Source of the DNA: Marinomonas spartinae
GTDB lineage: Bacteria; Pseudomonadota; Gammaproteobacteria; Pseudomonadales; Marinomonadaceae
Direction of reading: 5' to 3'
DNA length: 64,000 nt
NCBI RefSeq assembly: GCF_900089775.1
Contig: NZ_FLOB01000002.1
Span: forward strand, 372,001 to 436,000
The notes under the pieces are model-generated. The model was not told where the DNA came from and searched no databases. It saw only the letters and a list, made by a program, of their open reading frames with translations. A program made the position numbers and the translations under genes. The stretch's first letter is position 1, and each line of letters starts with the position of its first letter. Below are positions 1-8,206 of the stretch, one piece after another.

Positions 1-26
1 TATAACAGCATTGTTGAAAGTTGCAA

Positions 27-112
27 CTCACTCTTAACTAACTCGGTGTTGTTATGAGTAGCTGGCTGTTGCCATAAGAATCGATATGGCATACACCGAG
101 CTTAAGAGTGAG
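27..112 (+). promoter_or_regulatory. Large nested hairpin in the ectC leader (probable ectB-ectC spacer)
   Basis: Bases 27-37 pair perfectly with 102-112 and bases 42-49 with 93-100, leaving a 4-nt bulge (38-41) opposite one base (101). Inside, TGCCATA (70-76) pairs with TATGGCA (85-91). No T-tract follows, so this is not a simple terminator. It lies upstream of ectC, where ectB would be expected to end. A role in mRNA processing, stability or attenuation is inference; a small dispersed repeat is the alternative. Confidence 0.6.
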
Positions 113-129
113 GAAAATATATCGAATCA

Positions 130-150
130 AGGTGGTCTACCACCTGTTTA
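130..150 (+). promoter_or_regulatory. Second short hairpin before ectC
   Basis: AGGTGG (130-135), loop TCTA, CCACCT (140-145), then GTTTAAAA. It is a perfect 6-bp GC-rich stem with a weak T-run, so it could be a leaky terminator or attenuator between the large hairpin and the ectC ribosome binding site (AGGAG at 171-175). Confidence 0.45.
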
Positions 151-181
151 AAATTGTGAAGATCGTTTATAGGAGAATACT

Positions 182-571
182 ATGTTTGCACGTGATTTAG
201 CTGAATGCGAAAAGACCGAACGTCGTGTTGTTTCCCCTGATGGAAATTGGGAAAGTACTCGTTTGCTGCTAAAAGAAGATAACATGGGGTTTTCTTTCCA
301 CATTACGACAATTTATGAAGGCAAAGATTTTGATATGCATTATCAAAATCACTTAGAGTCCGTGTACTGCATCTCCGGTGAAGGGGAAGTGGAAAGCCGC
401 GAAACGGGTCAAAAACACCATATCAAACCAGGTGTTGTATATGTCTTAGATAAACACGATGCCCACACTCTACGAGCCTTTAAAGAACTTAAATTGGCAT
501 GTGTGTTTAATCCACCGATTACAGGCAAAGAAGTACACAACTCAGAAGGCGCTTACGAGTTGTTAGATTAA
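182..571 (+). CDS. ectC: L-ectoine synthase
   Basis: EctC is a cupin-fold lyase that closes N-gamma-acetyl-L-2,4-diaminobutyrate into the compatible solute ectoine, in the cytoplasm. The 129-residue length is exactly that of the family. The N-terminus ([16 protein letters not shown]), the central cupin strands with the [19 protein letters not shown] region and the [10 protein letters not shown] region are typical EctC signatures. AGGAG lies 6 nt before the ATG. ectD and ask follow on the same strand, so this is the downstream part of an ectoine operon whose ectA and ectB should lie just before the window. Osmotic induction is expected from the family but no promoter is visible here. Confidence 0.97.
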   Translation: MFARDLAECEKTERRVVSPDGNWESTRLLLKEDNMGFSFHITTIYEGKDFDMHYQNHLESVYCISGEGEVESRETGQKHHIKPGVVYVLDKHDAHTLRAFKELKLACVFNPPITGKEVHNSEGAYELLD

Positions 572-651
572 TAAAACATCTTTTAATAGAGTCAAGTAAA
601 GGTACAAAGCTCATTTCGTTAACATAGAGAAGTATAGAAGGAGGAGCGATA

Positions 652-1650
652 ATGTCATCGTCGGCGTATGTTCTAGATAGTGAGTCTCCTGAAGTATTGG
701 GGCAAACTAAATGGAGTGTTACTACTGATGAAATGTTGAAAAAAGATAGGGTAGTCGATGATTATCCATCTAGACAATATCAGAAGCCTACGTATTTCAA
801 TCGCAAAGACCCCGTTATTTTCTCTGATGATCGACAAAAAGCGCCTTTAGATGAGGCGCTTTTAGATCACTATGAAAAAAACGGCTTTTTATTTCTAGAT
901 CATCTTTTTAGCGAAGATGAAATCGCAAAAATGCAGCGATATATGCAGTGTTTGCGAGATGATGAGTTTATTAAACAACGTGAAGAGAGCATCACTGAAG
1001 CCAACAGTGGCGACATTTGTTCGGTATTTGATGTTCACAAACTGAATGATTTTTTTCAAAGTGTTGCCGAAGATCCGAGACTGGTAAGAATCGCGGAATA
1101 CATATTGGGTGATCAGGTTTATCTCCATCAACCCCGCTTAAATTACAAGCCGGGGTTTAGGGGGAAAGAGTTTTATTGGCATTCTGATTTTGAAACTTGG
1201 CATGTAGAAGATGGCATGCCGAGAATGCGAGCACTGAGTATGTCTATTACCCTCACACCTAATGACCATAACAATGGTCCCCTTCTTGTCATTCCAGGGT
1301 CACACCACACTTATGTTTCCTGTGTGGGGGAAACGCCAGACAATAACTATCTGTCATCGTTAAAAAAGCAAGAAGTAGGCGTACCTGATGATCAAATAGT
1401 ACAAAACTTGGTGGAATCATATGGCATAGAGGCCGCAGTAGGGCAACCGGGGCGAATTATTTTATTCGATTGCAATTTATTGCATGGCTCCAACGGTAAC
1501 ATTATCCCCGCGCCTCGCTCAAATTTGTTTTTTGTTTACAATGCTTTATCCAATCGTGTTGGCAAACCATTTGGTGATACTAAAGTAAGACCAGAATATA
1601 TTGCCGCCAGAGAAGACATTAGGCCGTTGAAAAAAGTGATTAATACTTAA
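652..1650 (+). CDS. ectD: Ectoine 5-hydroxylase
   Basis: EctD is an Fe(II)/2-oxoglutarate dioxygenase that converts ectoine to 5-hydroxyectoine. The 332-residue protein shows the family hallmark FYWHSDFETWHVEDGMP, which supplies the His and Asp of the iron triad, and a distal His in NLLHGSNGN. The length is slightly above the usual ~300-310 because of a longer N-terminal region. A strong Shine-Dalgarno (GGAGGAG) precedes the ATG. It lies 80 nt after ectC and 84 nt before ask, in line with co-transcription. Making hydroxyectoine suggests protection against heat or desiccation as well as salt. Confidence 0.96.
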   Translation: MSSSAYVLDSESPEVLGQTKWSVTTDEMLKKDRVVDDYPSRQYQKPTYFNRKDPVIFSDDRQKAPLDEALLDHYEKNGFLFLDHLFSEDEIAKMQRYMQCLRDDEFIKQREESITEANSGDICSVFDVHKLNDFFQSVAEDPRLVRIAEYILGDQVYLHQPRLNYKPGFRGKEFYWHSDFETWHVEDGMPRMRALSMSITLTPNDHNNGPLLVIPGSHHTYVSCVGETPDNNYLSSLKKQEVGVPDDQIVQNLVESYGIEAAVGQPGRIILFDCNLLHGSNGNIIPAPRSNLFFVYNALSNRVGKPFGDTKVRPEYIAAREDIRPLKKVINT

Positions 1651-1734
1651 ACTTTTTGCAGCCTTATGACAATATAGCGGCAGTTTAGATTTTGGCTGGA
1701 GACTGCTCTTCAGCCCCTTAATAAATTGGGTTTA

Positions 1735-3177
1735 ATGATGGGACTACATACAGTTGAAAAAATCGGTGGTACGTCCATGAGCGACTACCACTCTGTACGC
1801 GATAATATCGTGTTTAAACCAGCTCAAACGAATGACTTATATAACCGCATTTTTGTAGTATCAGCTTATGGTGGTATTACCGACCAGCTGCTAGAGCATA
1901 AGAAAACTGGAGACGCTGGTGTTTATGCCTATTTCGCTAAAGAGCGAAATCAGGACTCTTGGTCCAAAGCGCTGAAAGATGTGCGGGCTGCCATGTTGGA
2001 AATTAATCACTCCTTATTTGATGGGGCTTTGCTTGAAGAGGCGAACTACTTTTTGAATCGCCGTTTGCAAGATGCCCAAGAGTGTTTAGAAGACCTACAT
2101 CGTTTGTGTCAGCATGGTCACTTTTCAATCAGTGAACATTTGGCGACGGTACGTGAAATGTTGGCGAGTCTTGGCGAAGCACACAGTGCTTGGAATACCG
2201 CTACTTTATTAAAGCGTGATGGTGTCAATGCGGTATTCGTTGACTTGACGGGTTGGAATAGCCCTTGTCATATGTCTCTTGATGAACGAATTATCGATAC
2301 ATTTAAAGACATTGATCTGTCTACTCAGTTGCCTATTGCCACAGGTTATGCCCACAGTGAAACGGGTTTAATGTCAACATTTGATCGCGGCTACAGTGAA
2401 ATGACCTTTAGTCGAATTGCGGTTTTGACTGAAGCCCACGAAGCAGTTATTCATAAAGAGTTTCACTTAAGCAGTGCGGATCCTAGATTGGTTGGTGAAA
2501 ACAAGGCAGTGCCAATAGGCCGAACTAACTATGATGTTGCCGATCAATTAGCCAATTTGGGGATGGAAGCGATTCACCCTAAAGCCGCAAAAGGGCTACG
2601 CCAACATAATATCGCGTTACGTGTGAAAAATACCTTTGAGCCTGAGCATACGGGTACTTTGATTACCGGTGATTACGTTAGTGATGAGCCTTGTGTTGAG
2701 ATTATTGCGGGTTCTCGTGGTGTGTTTGCGGTTGAGATTTTTGATCAAGACATGGCTGGTGATATTGATCAGTTTGATGTGGCGATACTGAAAGTGATGC
2801 GTCAGTTTAAAGCTCATATTATTGCCAAAGACATTAATGCGAACACTATCACTCATTATTTAGGTGTAAGTCTAAATACCTTGAAACGGGTGATGAAAGT
2901 ACTGCATGAAAAATTCCCTGATGCAGAAATTTCTCAGCGTAAAATTGCTATTGTGTCTGCAATTGGTAGTGATATGAAAACAACAGGTATGTTAGCAAAA
3001 GCGGTGAAAGCGATTGCTGAACAAGATATTAACGTACTTGCTATGCACCAATCTATGCGCCAAGTAGATATGCAGTTTGTTGTAGAAGAGGAAGATTACG
3101 AGAAAGCGATTTGTAGCTTACACAAAGAACTTGTCGAAGTGCACGAGCACGGTCGAGCTATCTGTCTTGCTTCCTAA
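1735..3177 (+). CDS. ask: Ectoine-operon aspartokinase
   Basis: Aspartate kinase makes aspartyl phosphate, the first step toward aspartate semialdehyde, the EctB substrate. Members of the Ask_Ect branch sit in ectoine operons and supply precursor outside normal lysine/threonine feedback. The sequence starts with HTVEKIGGTSMSDYHSV (kinase nucleotide-binding start), contains STFDRGYSEMTFSRIA in the kinase domain, and has C-terminal ACT-type segments (KIAIVSAIGSDMKTTGMLAKAV and DINVLAMHQSMRQVDMQFVVEEED). The open frame begins at a TTG at 1726; I prefer one of the tandem ATGs at 1735/1738, which better match the family N-terminus. A small hairpin (1694-1715) lies just upstream. Confidence 0.94.
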   Translation: MMGLHTVEKIGGTSMSDYHSVRDNIVFKPAQTNDLYNRIFVVSAYGGITDQLLEHKKTGDAGVYAYFAKERNQDSWSKALKDVRAAMLEINHSLFDGALLEEANYFLNRRLQDAQECLEDLHRLCQHGHFSISEHLATVREMLASLGEAHSAWNTATLLKRDGVNAVFVDLTGWNSPCHMSLDERIIDTFKDIDLSTQLPIATGYAHSETGLMSTFDRGYSEMTFSRIAVLTEAHEAVIHKEFHLSSADPRLVGENKAVPIGRTNYDVADQLANLGMEAIHPKAAKGLRQHNIALRVKNTFEPEHTGTLITGDYVSDEPCVEIIAGSRGVFAVEIFDQDMAGDIDQFDVAILKVMRQFKAHIIAKDINANTITHYLGVSLNTLKRVMKVLHEKFPDAEISQRKIAIVSAIGSDMKTTGMLAKAVKAIAEQDINVLAMHQSMRQVDMQFVVEEEDYEKAICSLHKELVEVHEHGRAICLAS

Positions 3178-3250
3178 AAGTCTGCTAACAGACAATATGA
3201 GGTAGTGGATTATTGGTCATTACCTATCTAAAAGGGGAATGTGTTAAAAA

Positions 3251-3270
3251 GGGATGGGAGCTTGCTCCCA
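3251..3270 (-). terminator. Terminator for the GGDEF-EAL gene
   Basis: TGGGAGC-TT-GCTCCCA (3255-3270) is a perfect 7-bp stem. Read on the minus strand it is followed by TCCCTTTTT, so it fits a Rho-independent terminator downstream of the minus-strand gene ending at 3298. It may also slow read-through from ask. Confidence 0.65.
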
Positions 3271-3297
3271 CTCTCTGTCGCCCTGGCACCTCTCCTT

Positions 3298-5517
3298 TTA
3301 GATATCTTTCTCGAGGCTTTTTCTATAGGCTTGTTTGTTCTTTTCGACTAATGTGTTGAACGCTGCTTTGGGCAAGGGACGGCTGACAACATAACCTTGA
3401 CCATACTCACATGAGTAATTTTCTAATAGGCACCACTGAGTTTCGTTTTCAATCCCTTCTGCGACCACATGAATGCTTAACTTGTGTGCCATCGCGATAA
3501 TGGCTTCGACAATTTTTTTGTCATTTGGGTTGGTTTCTAAATCATCAACAAAGCTTTTGTCTATTTTTAATATGTTGACGGGAAGGTTTTTCAGCTGACC
3601 AAGAGAGGAAAAGCCTACGCCAAAATCATCAATGGCGATGCTAATCCCCATATTTTGAAAGGCTTGTAGAATATTGCTTGCTAAGGTTACATCACTGAGT
3701 AAGGCAGTTTCTGTCACTTCAAAACCTATTTCTTTTGGCGATACTTGGTACTGATCCAGTAATTTAGTAACTTGCTTGACCAGTTTTGCATCTCTAAGCT
3801 GTAAGGCTGACAGATTTATATGCATACAAATGGGGCTTAACCTGTCCTTATGTCGTTGGGCAATAAATGCAATGCTGGTTTCAATGACCCAATATCCAAT
3901 GTCAATAATCAACCCTGTTCTTTCTGCTAGTGGAATAAAGGTGTCAGGTCCAATTAGTCCTCTTTCTGGATGATGCCAGCGAATCAAGGCTTCAGCAGAA
4001 AAAATCTTGCCATTGGCTAACTTAAATTGTGGTTGGTAATACAGCTCAAATTCATTCTTTGTTAAGGCTCTGTGTAGTTCATCCTCCTCCAGTATATCTT
4101 TCATGGTATTGTCTTTAATGTTTTTTGTATAAAAGGCATATTGATTTTTGCCTAGTTGCTTCGCGCGGTATAGAGCCATATCTGAGTTTTGCATGATGCT
4201 GATTAGGTCTTGTCCGTCATCTGGTATCATTGCAATGCCTAACGATGTACTCATCATAAAGTGATGCTTGTAGATGGTGACGGGTTTTTGAATGATTTGT
4301 AAAACTTGTTCGGCGTATTGACTCACCTCATGATGGCTATCAATCTCACTTAAATAGATGCAAAACTCATCGCCGCCCAAACGAATAACGTGACTTTTCT
4401 GGTGAGAAAGACTGAGTAGTCTTTCTGCTACGAGTACCAAAACTTGATCACCGATATCGTGTCCAACGGAGTCATTGATTCTTTTGAAATTATCCAAATC
4501 AAAATAGATAAAAGCGGAGCGTTGTACCTTTTTTTTCTGTTTGAAAATAGTGCGTTGCAGTTTATCAGTTAAAAACCGTCTATTGGGCAGACCTGTTAAT
4601 GGATCCTGATAAGCAAGTTTTTCAAGTTCTTGGGTTTTTTCATTTACCAAGAGCTTTAGGCGAGAAGGCTGCAGCAACATATAAAAGAAAAATAAGGCGA
4701 TCAGCGCTGGTATCAATAGAGCCAGTGTATAGCGAAACTGCATCTCACCAAGGACGTTTTTAGGTATGCTGTGGCTGATTCTTAATTCCCATTGACCAGA
4801 TGGCAGGGAAAGGAATTTGGTTGAAAACAGTTTACCGACTGGTTCTGAGGAATGGGCCACCACAATGGGATGGGAAGGGGTTTTAAAATAGAGTATTTTA
4901 TATTGGTAACCTTGTTGCTCTAAATCACCAAAACGGCTGTTTAAAATGAGTTCATTGATATTGATAACGGCGGACACAAAGCCCCAAAAATAGTTTTGGT
5001 GTTTGCTGTTTGTAATACTCACAGGGACTCGATAAATTACCGCTCTTCCTCCCTGAACGAGTTGAACAGGGCTCGTTAGAATGGCTTTATTATGGCGAAT
5101 TGAAATGTCTGACAACTCGTTATACGGGGGGTGTTGTAAAATGTTAAGGCCGATTGCTGCTTCGTTTCCTTTTGGCGGATAAATTTTTTCGATAATGCCC
5201 TTTGGCGCCAACTGGAGGCTCGATATGCTGCTGATAGAGTCAATAATGTTTTTTGCGTATTTATTAAAATAGGGCATGTAGCCTTGATTTAGCTGGATGT
5301 TGTAAGCCAGTATCTGAGTGCTGGTAAAGGTAAGTGAGAATTGGCGCTGTAGAATCGCTTTTTGATCCTGAGTCACGCTATCGAGTAAAATTTTCTGCTC
5401 ATGGTTGAAGTAGCTGTTATAGCTATGAACGAAATAGATAGAAGCAGTTGATAACAGTGTAAACAGACACAGACAGATGGCAGTGACAAAAGGGAAACGA
5501 ATTTTAGGTAAAATCAA
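3298..5517 (-). CDS. Membrane-bound GGDEF-EAL c-di-GMP protein with periplasmic sensor
   Basis: 739 residues. Transmembrane helix at about 10-31; extracytoplasmic sensor at about 40-260, CHASE-like by layout (YAKNIIDSISSISSLQLAP, GNEAAIGLNIL, LVQGGRAVIYRVP); second helix about 263-284; GGDEF domain about 300-455 with intact GGDEF at 381-385; EAL domain about 475-720 with EAL at 509-511 and DDFGVGFSSL at 630-639. No RxxD inhibitory site is seen before GGDEF. Both catalytic motifs look intact, so it may make and break c-di-GMP; the net activity cannot be read from sequence. A paralogue with the same layout but a degenerate EAL is at 46894-49134. Monocistronic. Confidence 0.93.
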   Translation of the reverse strand: MILPKIRFPFVTAICLCLFTLLSTASIYFVHSYNSYFNHEQKILLDSVTQDQKAILQRQFSLTFTSTQILAYNIQLNQGYMPYFNKYAKNIIDSISSISSLQLAPKGIIEKIYPPKGNEAAIGLNILQHPPYNELSDISIRHNKAILTSPVQLVQGGRAVIYRVPVSITNSKHQNYFWGFVSAVININELILNSRFGDLEQQGYQYKILYFKTPSHPIVVAHSSEPVGKLFSTKFLSLPSGQWELRISHSIPKNVLGEMQFRYTLALLIPALIALFFFYMLLQPSRLKLLVNEKTQELEKLAYQDPLTGLPNRRFLTDKLQRTIFKQKKKVQRSAFIYFDLDNFKRINDSVGHDIGDQVLVLVAERLLSLSHQKSHVIRLGGDEFCIYLSEIDSHHEVSQYAEQVLQIIQKPVTIYKHHFMMSTSLGIAMIPDDGQDLISIMQNSDMALYRAKQLGKNQYAFYTKNIKDNTMKDILEEDELHRALTKNEFELYYQPQFKLANGKIFSAEALIRWHHPERGLIGPDTFIPLAERTGLIIDIGYWVIETSIAFIAQRHKDRLSPICMHINLSALQLRDAKLVKQVTKLLDQYQVSPKEIGFEVTETALLSDVTLASNILQAFQNMGISIAIDDFGVGFSSLGQLKNLPVNILKIDKSFVDDLETNPNDKKIVEAIIAMAHKLSIHVVAEGIENETQWCLLENYSCEYGQGYVVSRPLPKAAFNTLVEKNKQAYRKSLEKDI

Positions 5518-5661
5518 AGACAGTCCTCGCCTGTGTACTTTAAAGAGAGTGAGCTAGCAATCCTCCAGCATAGGTACAGAGAATTTTTCATCCTATAAAA
5601 TTATCTTATGATACATGAACAAGATTGCTTTTAATCTAGCTAAAACGGGTGATAAGTAAAA

Positions 5662-5697
5662 GAAAAACGTTGGCTGTTTGACCAGACAACGTTTTTC
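5662..5697. terminator. Bidirectional terminator downstream of the urease operon
   Basis: GAAAAACGTTG (62-72 of 5600) pairs perfectly over 11 bp with CAACGTTTTTC (5687-5697), giving an A-rich/T-rich stem with T-runs on both strands. It lies just past the hupE/ureJ stop on the minus strand and fits the end of the urt-ure operon. Confidence 0.75.
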
Positions 5698-5743
5698 AGA
5701 AAGCAGCTTAGTGTTTAGTCTGCTGCTAAAGAATCTAAGGTGA

Positions 5744-6328
5744 TTAAGCGACTGCCATAAAAACGCCCGCTGCTGCGATCATTCCACCAGTTAAACGCGT
5801 TATAATCGGCATTTCAAGACGGGCCAGAACCATGCCTAACCCCATACCGACTACATGCAATAGTGTAGTCGCTAGAGCAAAGCCCAGCGCGTATTCCGCT
5901 CCATGAGCGTTTAGCGGCATTTCCATACCGTGTGCTGCACCGTGGAAGAAAGCAAAGACGCCAGCAATAGCGACACAGGTCATCACGTTAAAGCGTGCTG
6001 CACCAATTAATAGGGCACCCATTAGAACAACTGACATCAAGATGCCTTCTTCTACAAAAGGAACGCGCATGCCGGCCATTGCCAACGCACCGCCGACTAT
6101 CATAGTGCCAACGAATGCCGCAGGAACCGCCCACAAAGCACGGCCTCCCATGCTAGCAGCCCAAAGACCAATGGCGATCATGGCTAACAAGTGGTCTAAG
6201 CCGCCCATTGGGTGCATAAAGCCTGTGGAAAAACTGGTTGATCCATCATGTCCTGGGTGAGCTAGGGCAAGCGTGGGTAGCATAGCAATAAGAGCGGTTA
6301 ATCCTATTTTTAGCGTAGAACGACGCAT
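5744..6328 (-). CDS. ureJ: HupE/UreJ family nickel/urease accessory membrane protein
   Basis: Small polytopic inner-membrane protein of the HupE/UreJ family, thought to help nickel supply to urease or hydrogenase. It has a signal-like start (MRRSTLKIGLTALIAMLPTLALA), then HPGHDGSTSFSTGFMHPMGGLDHLLAMIAIGLWA, whose HPGHD and HPxxGxDHLLAM motifs are family hallmarks and likely metal-binding, followed by about five more hydrophobic helices. I place the start at the second in-frame ATG (6328), which has GGAG 8 nt upstream, rather than at 6352. It is the last gene of the urease cluster, 28 nt after ureG. Confidence 0.92.
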   Translation of the reverse strand: MRRSTLKIGLTALIAMLPTLALAHPGHDGSTSFSTGFMHPMGGLDHLLAMIAIGLWAASMGGRALWAVPAAFVGTMIVGGALAMAGMRVPFVEEGILMSVVLMGALLIGAARFNVMTCVAIAGVFAFFHGAAHGMEMPLNAHGAEYALGFALATTLLHVVGMGLGMVLARLEMPIITRLTGGMIAAAGVFMAVA

Positions 6329-6356
6329 AGTAAATCTCCTGAGTAAAATCAATGGG

Positions 6357-7001
6357 TTAAACCACCGCTCTTGCGGCTGGAATGGTTTTGGATTCTAACA
6401 TACCTTCGTTAATGATGAGTTGAATGATTTGGTCTAAACCTTGGGCATTTTTCAAGTTGGAGAAGACAAAAGGCCGTTCGCCACGCATCATCTTCGCATC
6501 TCGATCCATAACCTCGAGAGAGGCTCCAACCAGAGGCGCTAAATCGGTTTTATTGATGATCAACAAATCGGATTTGGTGATACCTGGGCCACCTTTGCGT
6601 GGGATTTTATCTCCAGCGGAAACGTCGATCACATAAATGGTGAAATCGGATAATTCAGGGCTAAAGGTTGCACTCAAATTATCGCCGCCACTTTCCACAA
6701 AAATCACATCCAATTCACCGTGACGCTCTAAAAGCTGATCAATGGCAGCAAGGTTCATGGAAGCGTCTTCACGAATCGCTGTATGTGGGCAACCACCGGT
6801 TTCTACACCAACAATGCGATCAGCATCCAAGGCTTCGTGCTCGGTTAAAAACTTTGCGTCTTCTTGGGTATAAATATCATTCGTGACGACAGCAATATTG
6901 TAATGGTCGCGAAGGGCAGAACATAACGAACGTAGTAGGGCGGTTTTGCCCGAGCCGACAGGGCCGCCGACACCAACGCGTAAGGTTTGTTTTTTACTCA
7001 T
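6357..7001 (-). CDS. ureG: Urease accessory GTPase UreG
   Basis: UreG is the GTP-hydrolysing metallochaperone that drives nickel insertion into apo-urease with UreD, UreE and UreF. The P-loop [14 protein letters not shown] is near the N-terminus. The nickel/dimer motif appears as [16 protein letters not shown] (CPH), and NKTDL is the GTP-specificity motif. The start at 7001 ([13 protein letters not shown]) is chosen over 7022 because AAGGAA precedes it at proper spacing. Resulting length is 214 residues, normal for the family. It follows ureF after a 78-nt gap that holds a hairpin. Confidence 0.97.
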   Translation of the reverse strand: MSKKQTLRVGVGGPVGSGKTALLRSLCSALRDHYNIAVVTNDIYTQEDAKFLTEHEALDADRIVGVETGGCPHTAIREDASMNLAAIDQLLERHGELDVIFVESGGDNLSATFSPELSDFTIYVIDVSAGDKIPRKGGPGITKSDLLIINKTDLAPLVGASLEVMDRDAKMMRGERPFVFSNLKNAQGLDQIIQLIINEGMLESKTIPAARAVV

Positions 7002-7049
7002 AATCTTTTTCCTTGTTGTCACTTGAATAATAAATAGCCTGTTTGTTCT

Positions 7050-7081
7050 AACCCCCTCATCGAGCAGGTTAGGAGGGGGTT
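7050..7081. other. GC-rich hairpin overlapping the ureF stop codon
   Basis: AACCCCCTC (7050-7058) pairs with GAGGGGGTT (7073-7081), a perfect 9-bp stem overlapping the ureF stop codon. There is no T-tract, so an mRNA-stabilising or REP-like role between ureF and ureG is more likely than termination. Confidence 0.5.
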
Positions 7082-7757
7082 AAGAACGAAACAGCCGTGA
7101 ATATTGTGTTTCGTGAAGTGAACTGGCGATGGCAATGGCTGGTAAACCTGCACCAATTCTGTCTTCCTCAATGTTTTTCCCGTGTGCGATGGCCTCATTG
7201 ATATCCGTCTGTAGCTCGCCAAGCAGTTCTTGGGCTTGGGTTTGTCCAAGGGGAACCAGCTTAGTCGCAGCGGCCACTTGGTTTTCTAGCCAAGACCAGG
7301 TAAACCCCACTGCCGCTAGGTCGGAATCGATCTGCCAATGGTTCGCGGCAATGGCAAATAAAGTGACAAAGCTGATGTCTTCCAAACGAACAAAGGGGAT
7401 TTCAATCTGAAGGCTGCGCATTAATCGAGCCAGTGCTTCGCCCATGGCGGTATCGTTTAAGCGCAGCTCTTTGGTTTCACGACAGGCCAAGGCTAAGTCA
7501 TTCAATTCCAGCAAACGTGGTATGTCTTGTTCTCTCGCGGCTACCATGCAGAGTCGTAAAATAGGTAAATCCACACGAGCAACCGATTGCTGAAGCTGCA
7601 AACTGATCCAGTTGGACACATCCGCTTTGCGCTTGACCCAACCTTGGTCAATGGCGTACTCCATACCTTGAGAAAACGCATAGCCACCCACTGGCAGACT
7701 GACACTGCTTAACTGCAAGAGGCGCAGAGCACGGCTATCCGTGGTGGTGATGACCAT
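7080..7757 (-). CDS. ureF: Urease accessory protein UreF
   Basis: UreF is the alpha-helical accessory protein that bridges UreD-urease to UreG during nickel insertion. The family start RALRLLQLSSVSLPVGGYAFSQGMEYAI is clear (the LSSPxLPVGxFxYSxGLE-like signature). I place the start at the ATG at 7757 (MVITTTDSRALRLL) instead of 7799, giving 225 residues and a 23-nt overlap with the end of ureE, in keeping with translational coupling. Residues near the C-terminus (IGAGLPAIAIASSLHETQYSRLFRS) match the usual UreF tail. Confidence 0.95.
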   Translation of the reverse strand: MVITTTDSRALRLLQLSSVSLPVGGYAFSQGMEYAIDQGWVKRKADVSNWISLQLQQSVARVDLPILRLCMVAAREQDIPRLLELNDLALACRETKELRLNDTAMGEALARLMRSLQIEIPFVRLEDISFVTLFAIAANHWQIDSDLAAVGFTWSWLENQVAAATKLVPLGQTQAQELLGELQTDINEAIAHGKNIEEDRIGAGLPAIAIASSLHETQYSRLFRS

Positions 7758-8181
7758 GACTATAGGCTCCAGACTCTGGGATAAACACCGCCTCTTCATG
7801 GCTAATCACCAACCCCAGCATGTGTAACATTTCTTCTAATACATGGTCTGGCTTAATGCGTAACCAACGTTCGCCAATTTGGATCTTGGTATGACGATTA
7901 CCAAGGTGATAGCAAGCTTTGGAAAAGGCTTCCCAGTCGTCGCAACTTGCGTGGGCTACGTCTTCAACGGCACCTTCTATCTGCACTATTTTGTTGCATT
8001 CAGATTTGAGAAACTCCCCAACTTGGAGCGGTTTGCCGCGCTCTAGAAAAACTCGAATGTCTTCGCCATTTTCGCCTACTAACTTTAAGCGACCACGATC
8101 TCGTTGCTCGTGGGTCAAAATGACTTTGGTGTAGACTTCATCGTGGCAGTGTGTGCCTAAGCGTTTATAAATATCCAGCAT
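7735..8181 (-). CDS. ureE: Urease accessory nickel chaperone UreE
   Basis: UreE delivers Ni2+ to the urease activation complex. The N-terminal domain (KVILTHEQRDRGRLKLVGENGEDIRVFLERGKPLQVGE) matches UreE; the central part contains CYHLGNRHTKIQIG, whose GNRH motif holds the dimer-interface nickel-binding His. The C-terminus ends in a short His-rich tail (SHGHHHHG), a nickel store. Start set at the ATG at 8181 because AAGGAACACAAG lies directly before it and because MLDIYKRL begins the family match; the longer frame to 8256 would run into ureC. Length 148 residues. Confidence 0.95.
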   Translation of the reverse strand: MLDIYKRLGTHCHDEVYTKVILTHEQRDRGRLKLVGENGEDIRVFLERGKPLQVGEFLKSECNKIVQIEGAVEDVAHASCDDWEAFSKACYHLGNRHTKIQIGERWLRIKPDHVLEEMLHMLGLVISHEEAVFIPESGAYSHGHHHHG

Positions 8182-8206
8182 CTTGTGTTCCTTTAAATAG
8201 ACATTC

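Noticed and set aside
1-57. End of ectB at the window start
   Set aside because: Two frames run in from the edge and stop at 37 or 57; neither tail can be recognised as EctB, so no partial gene is called.
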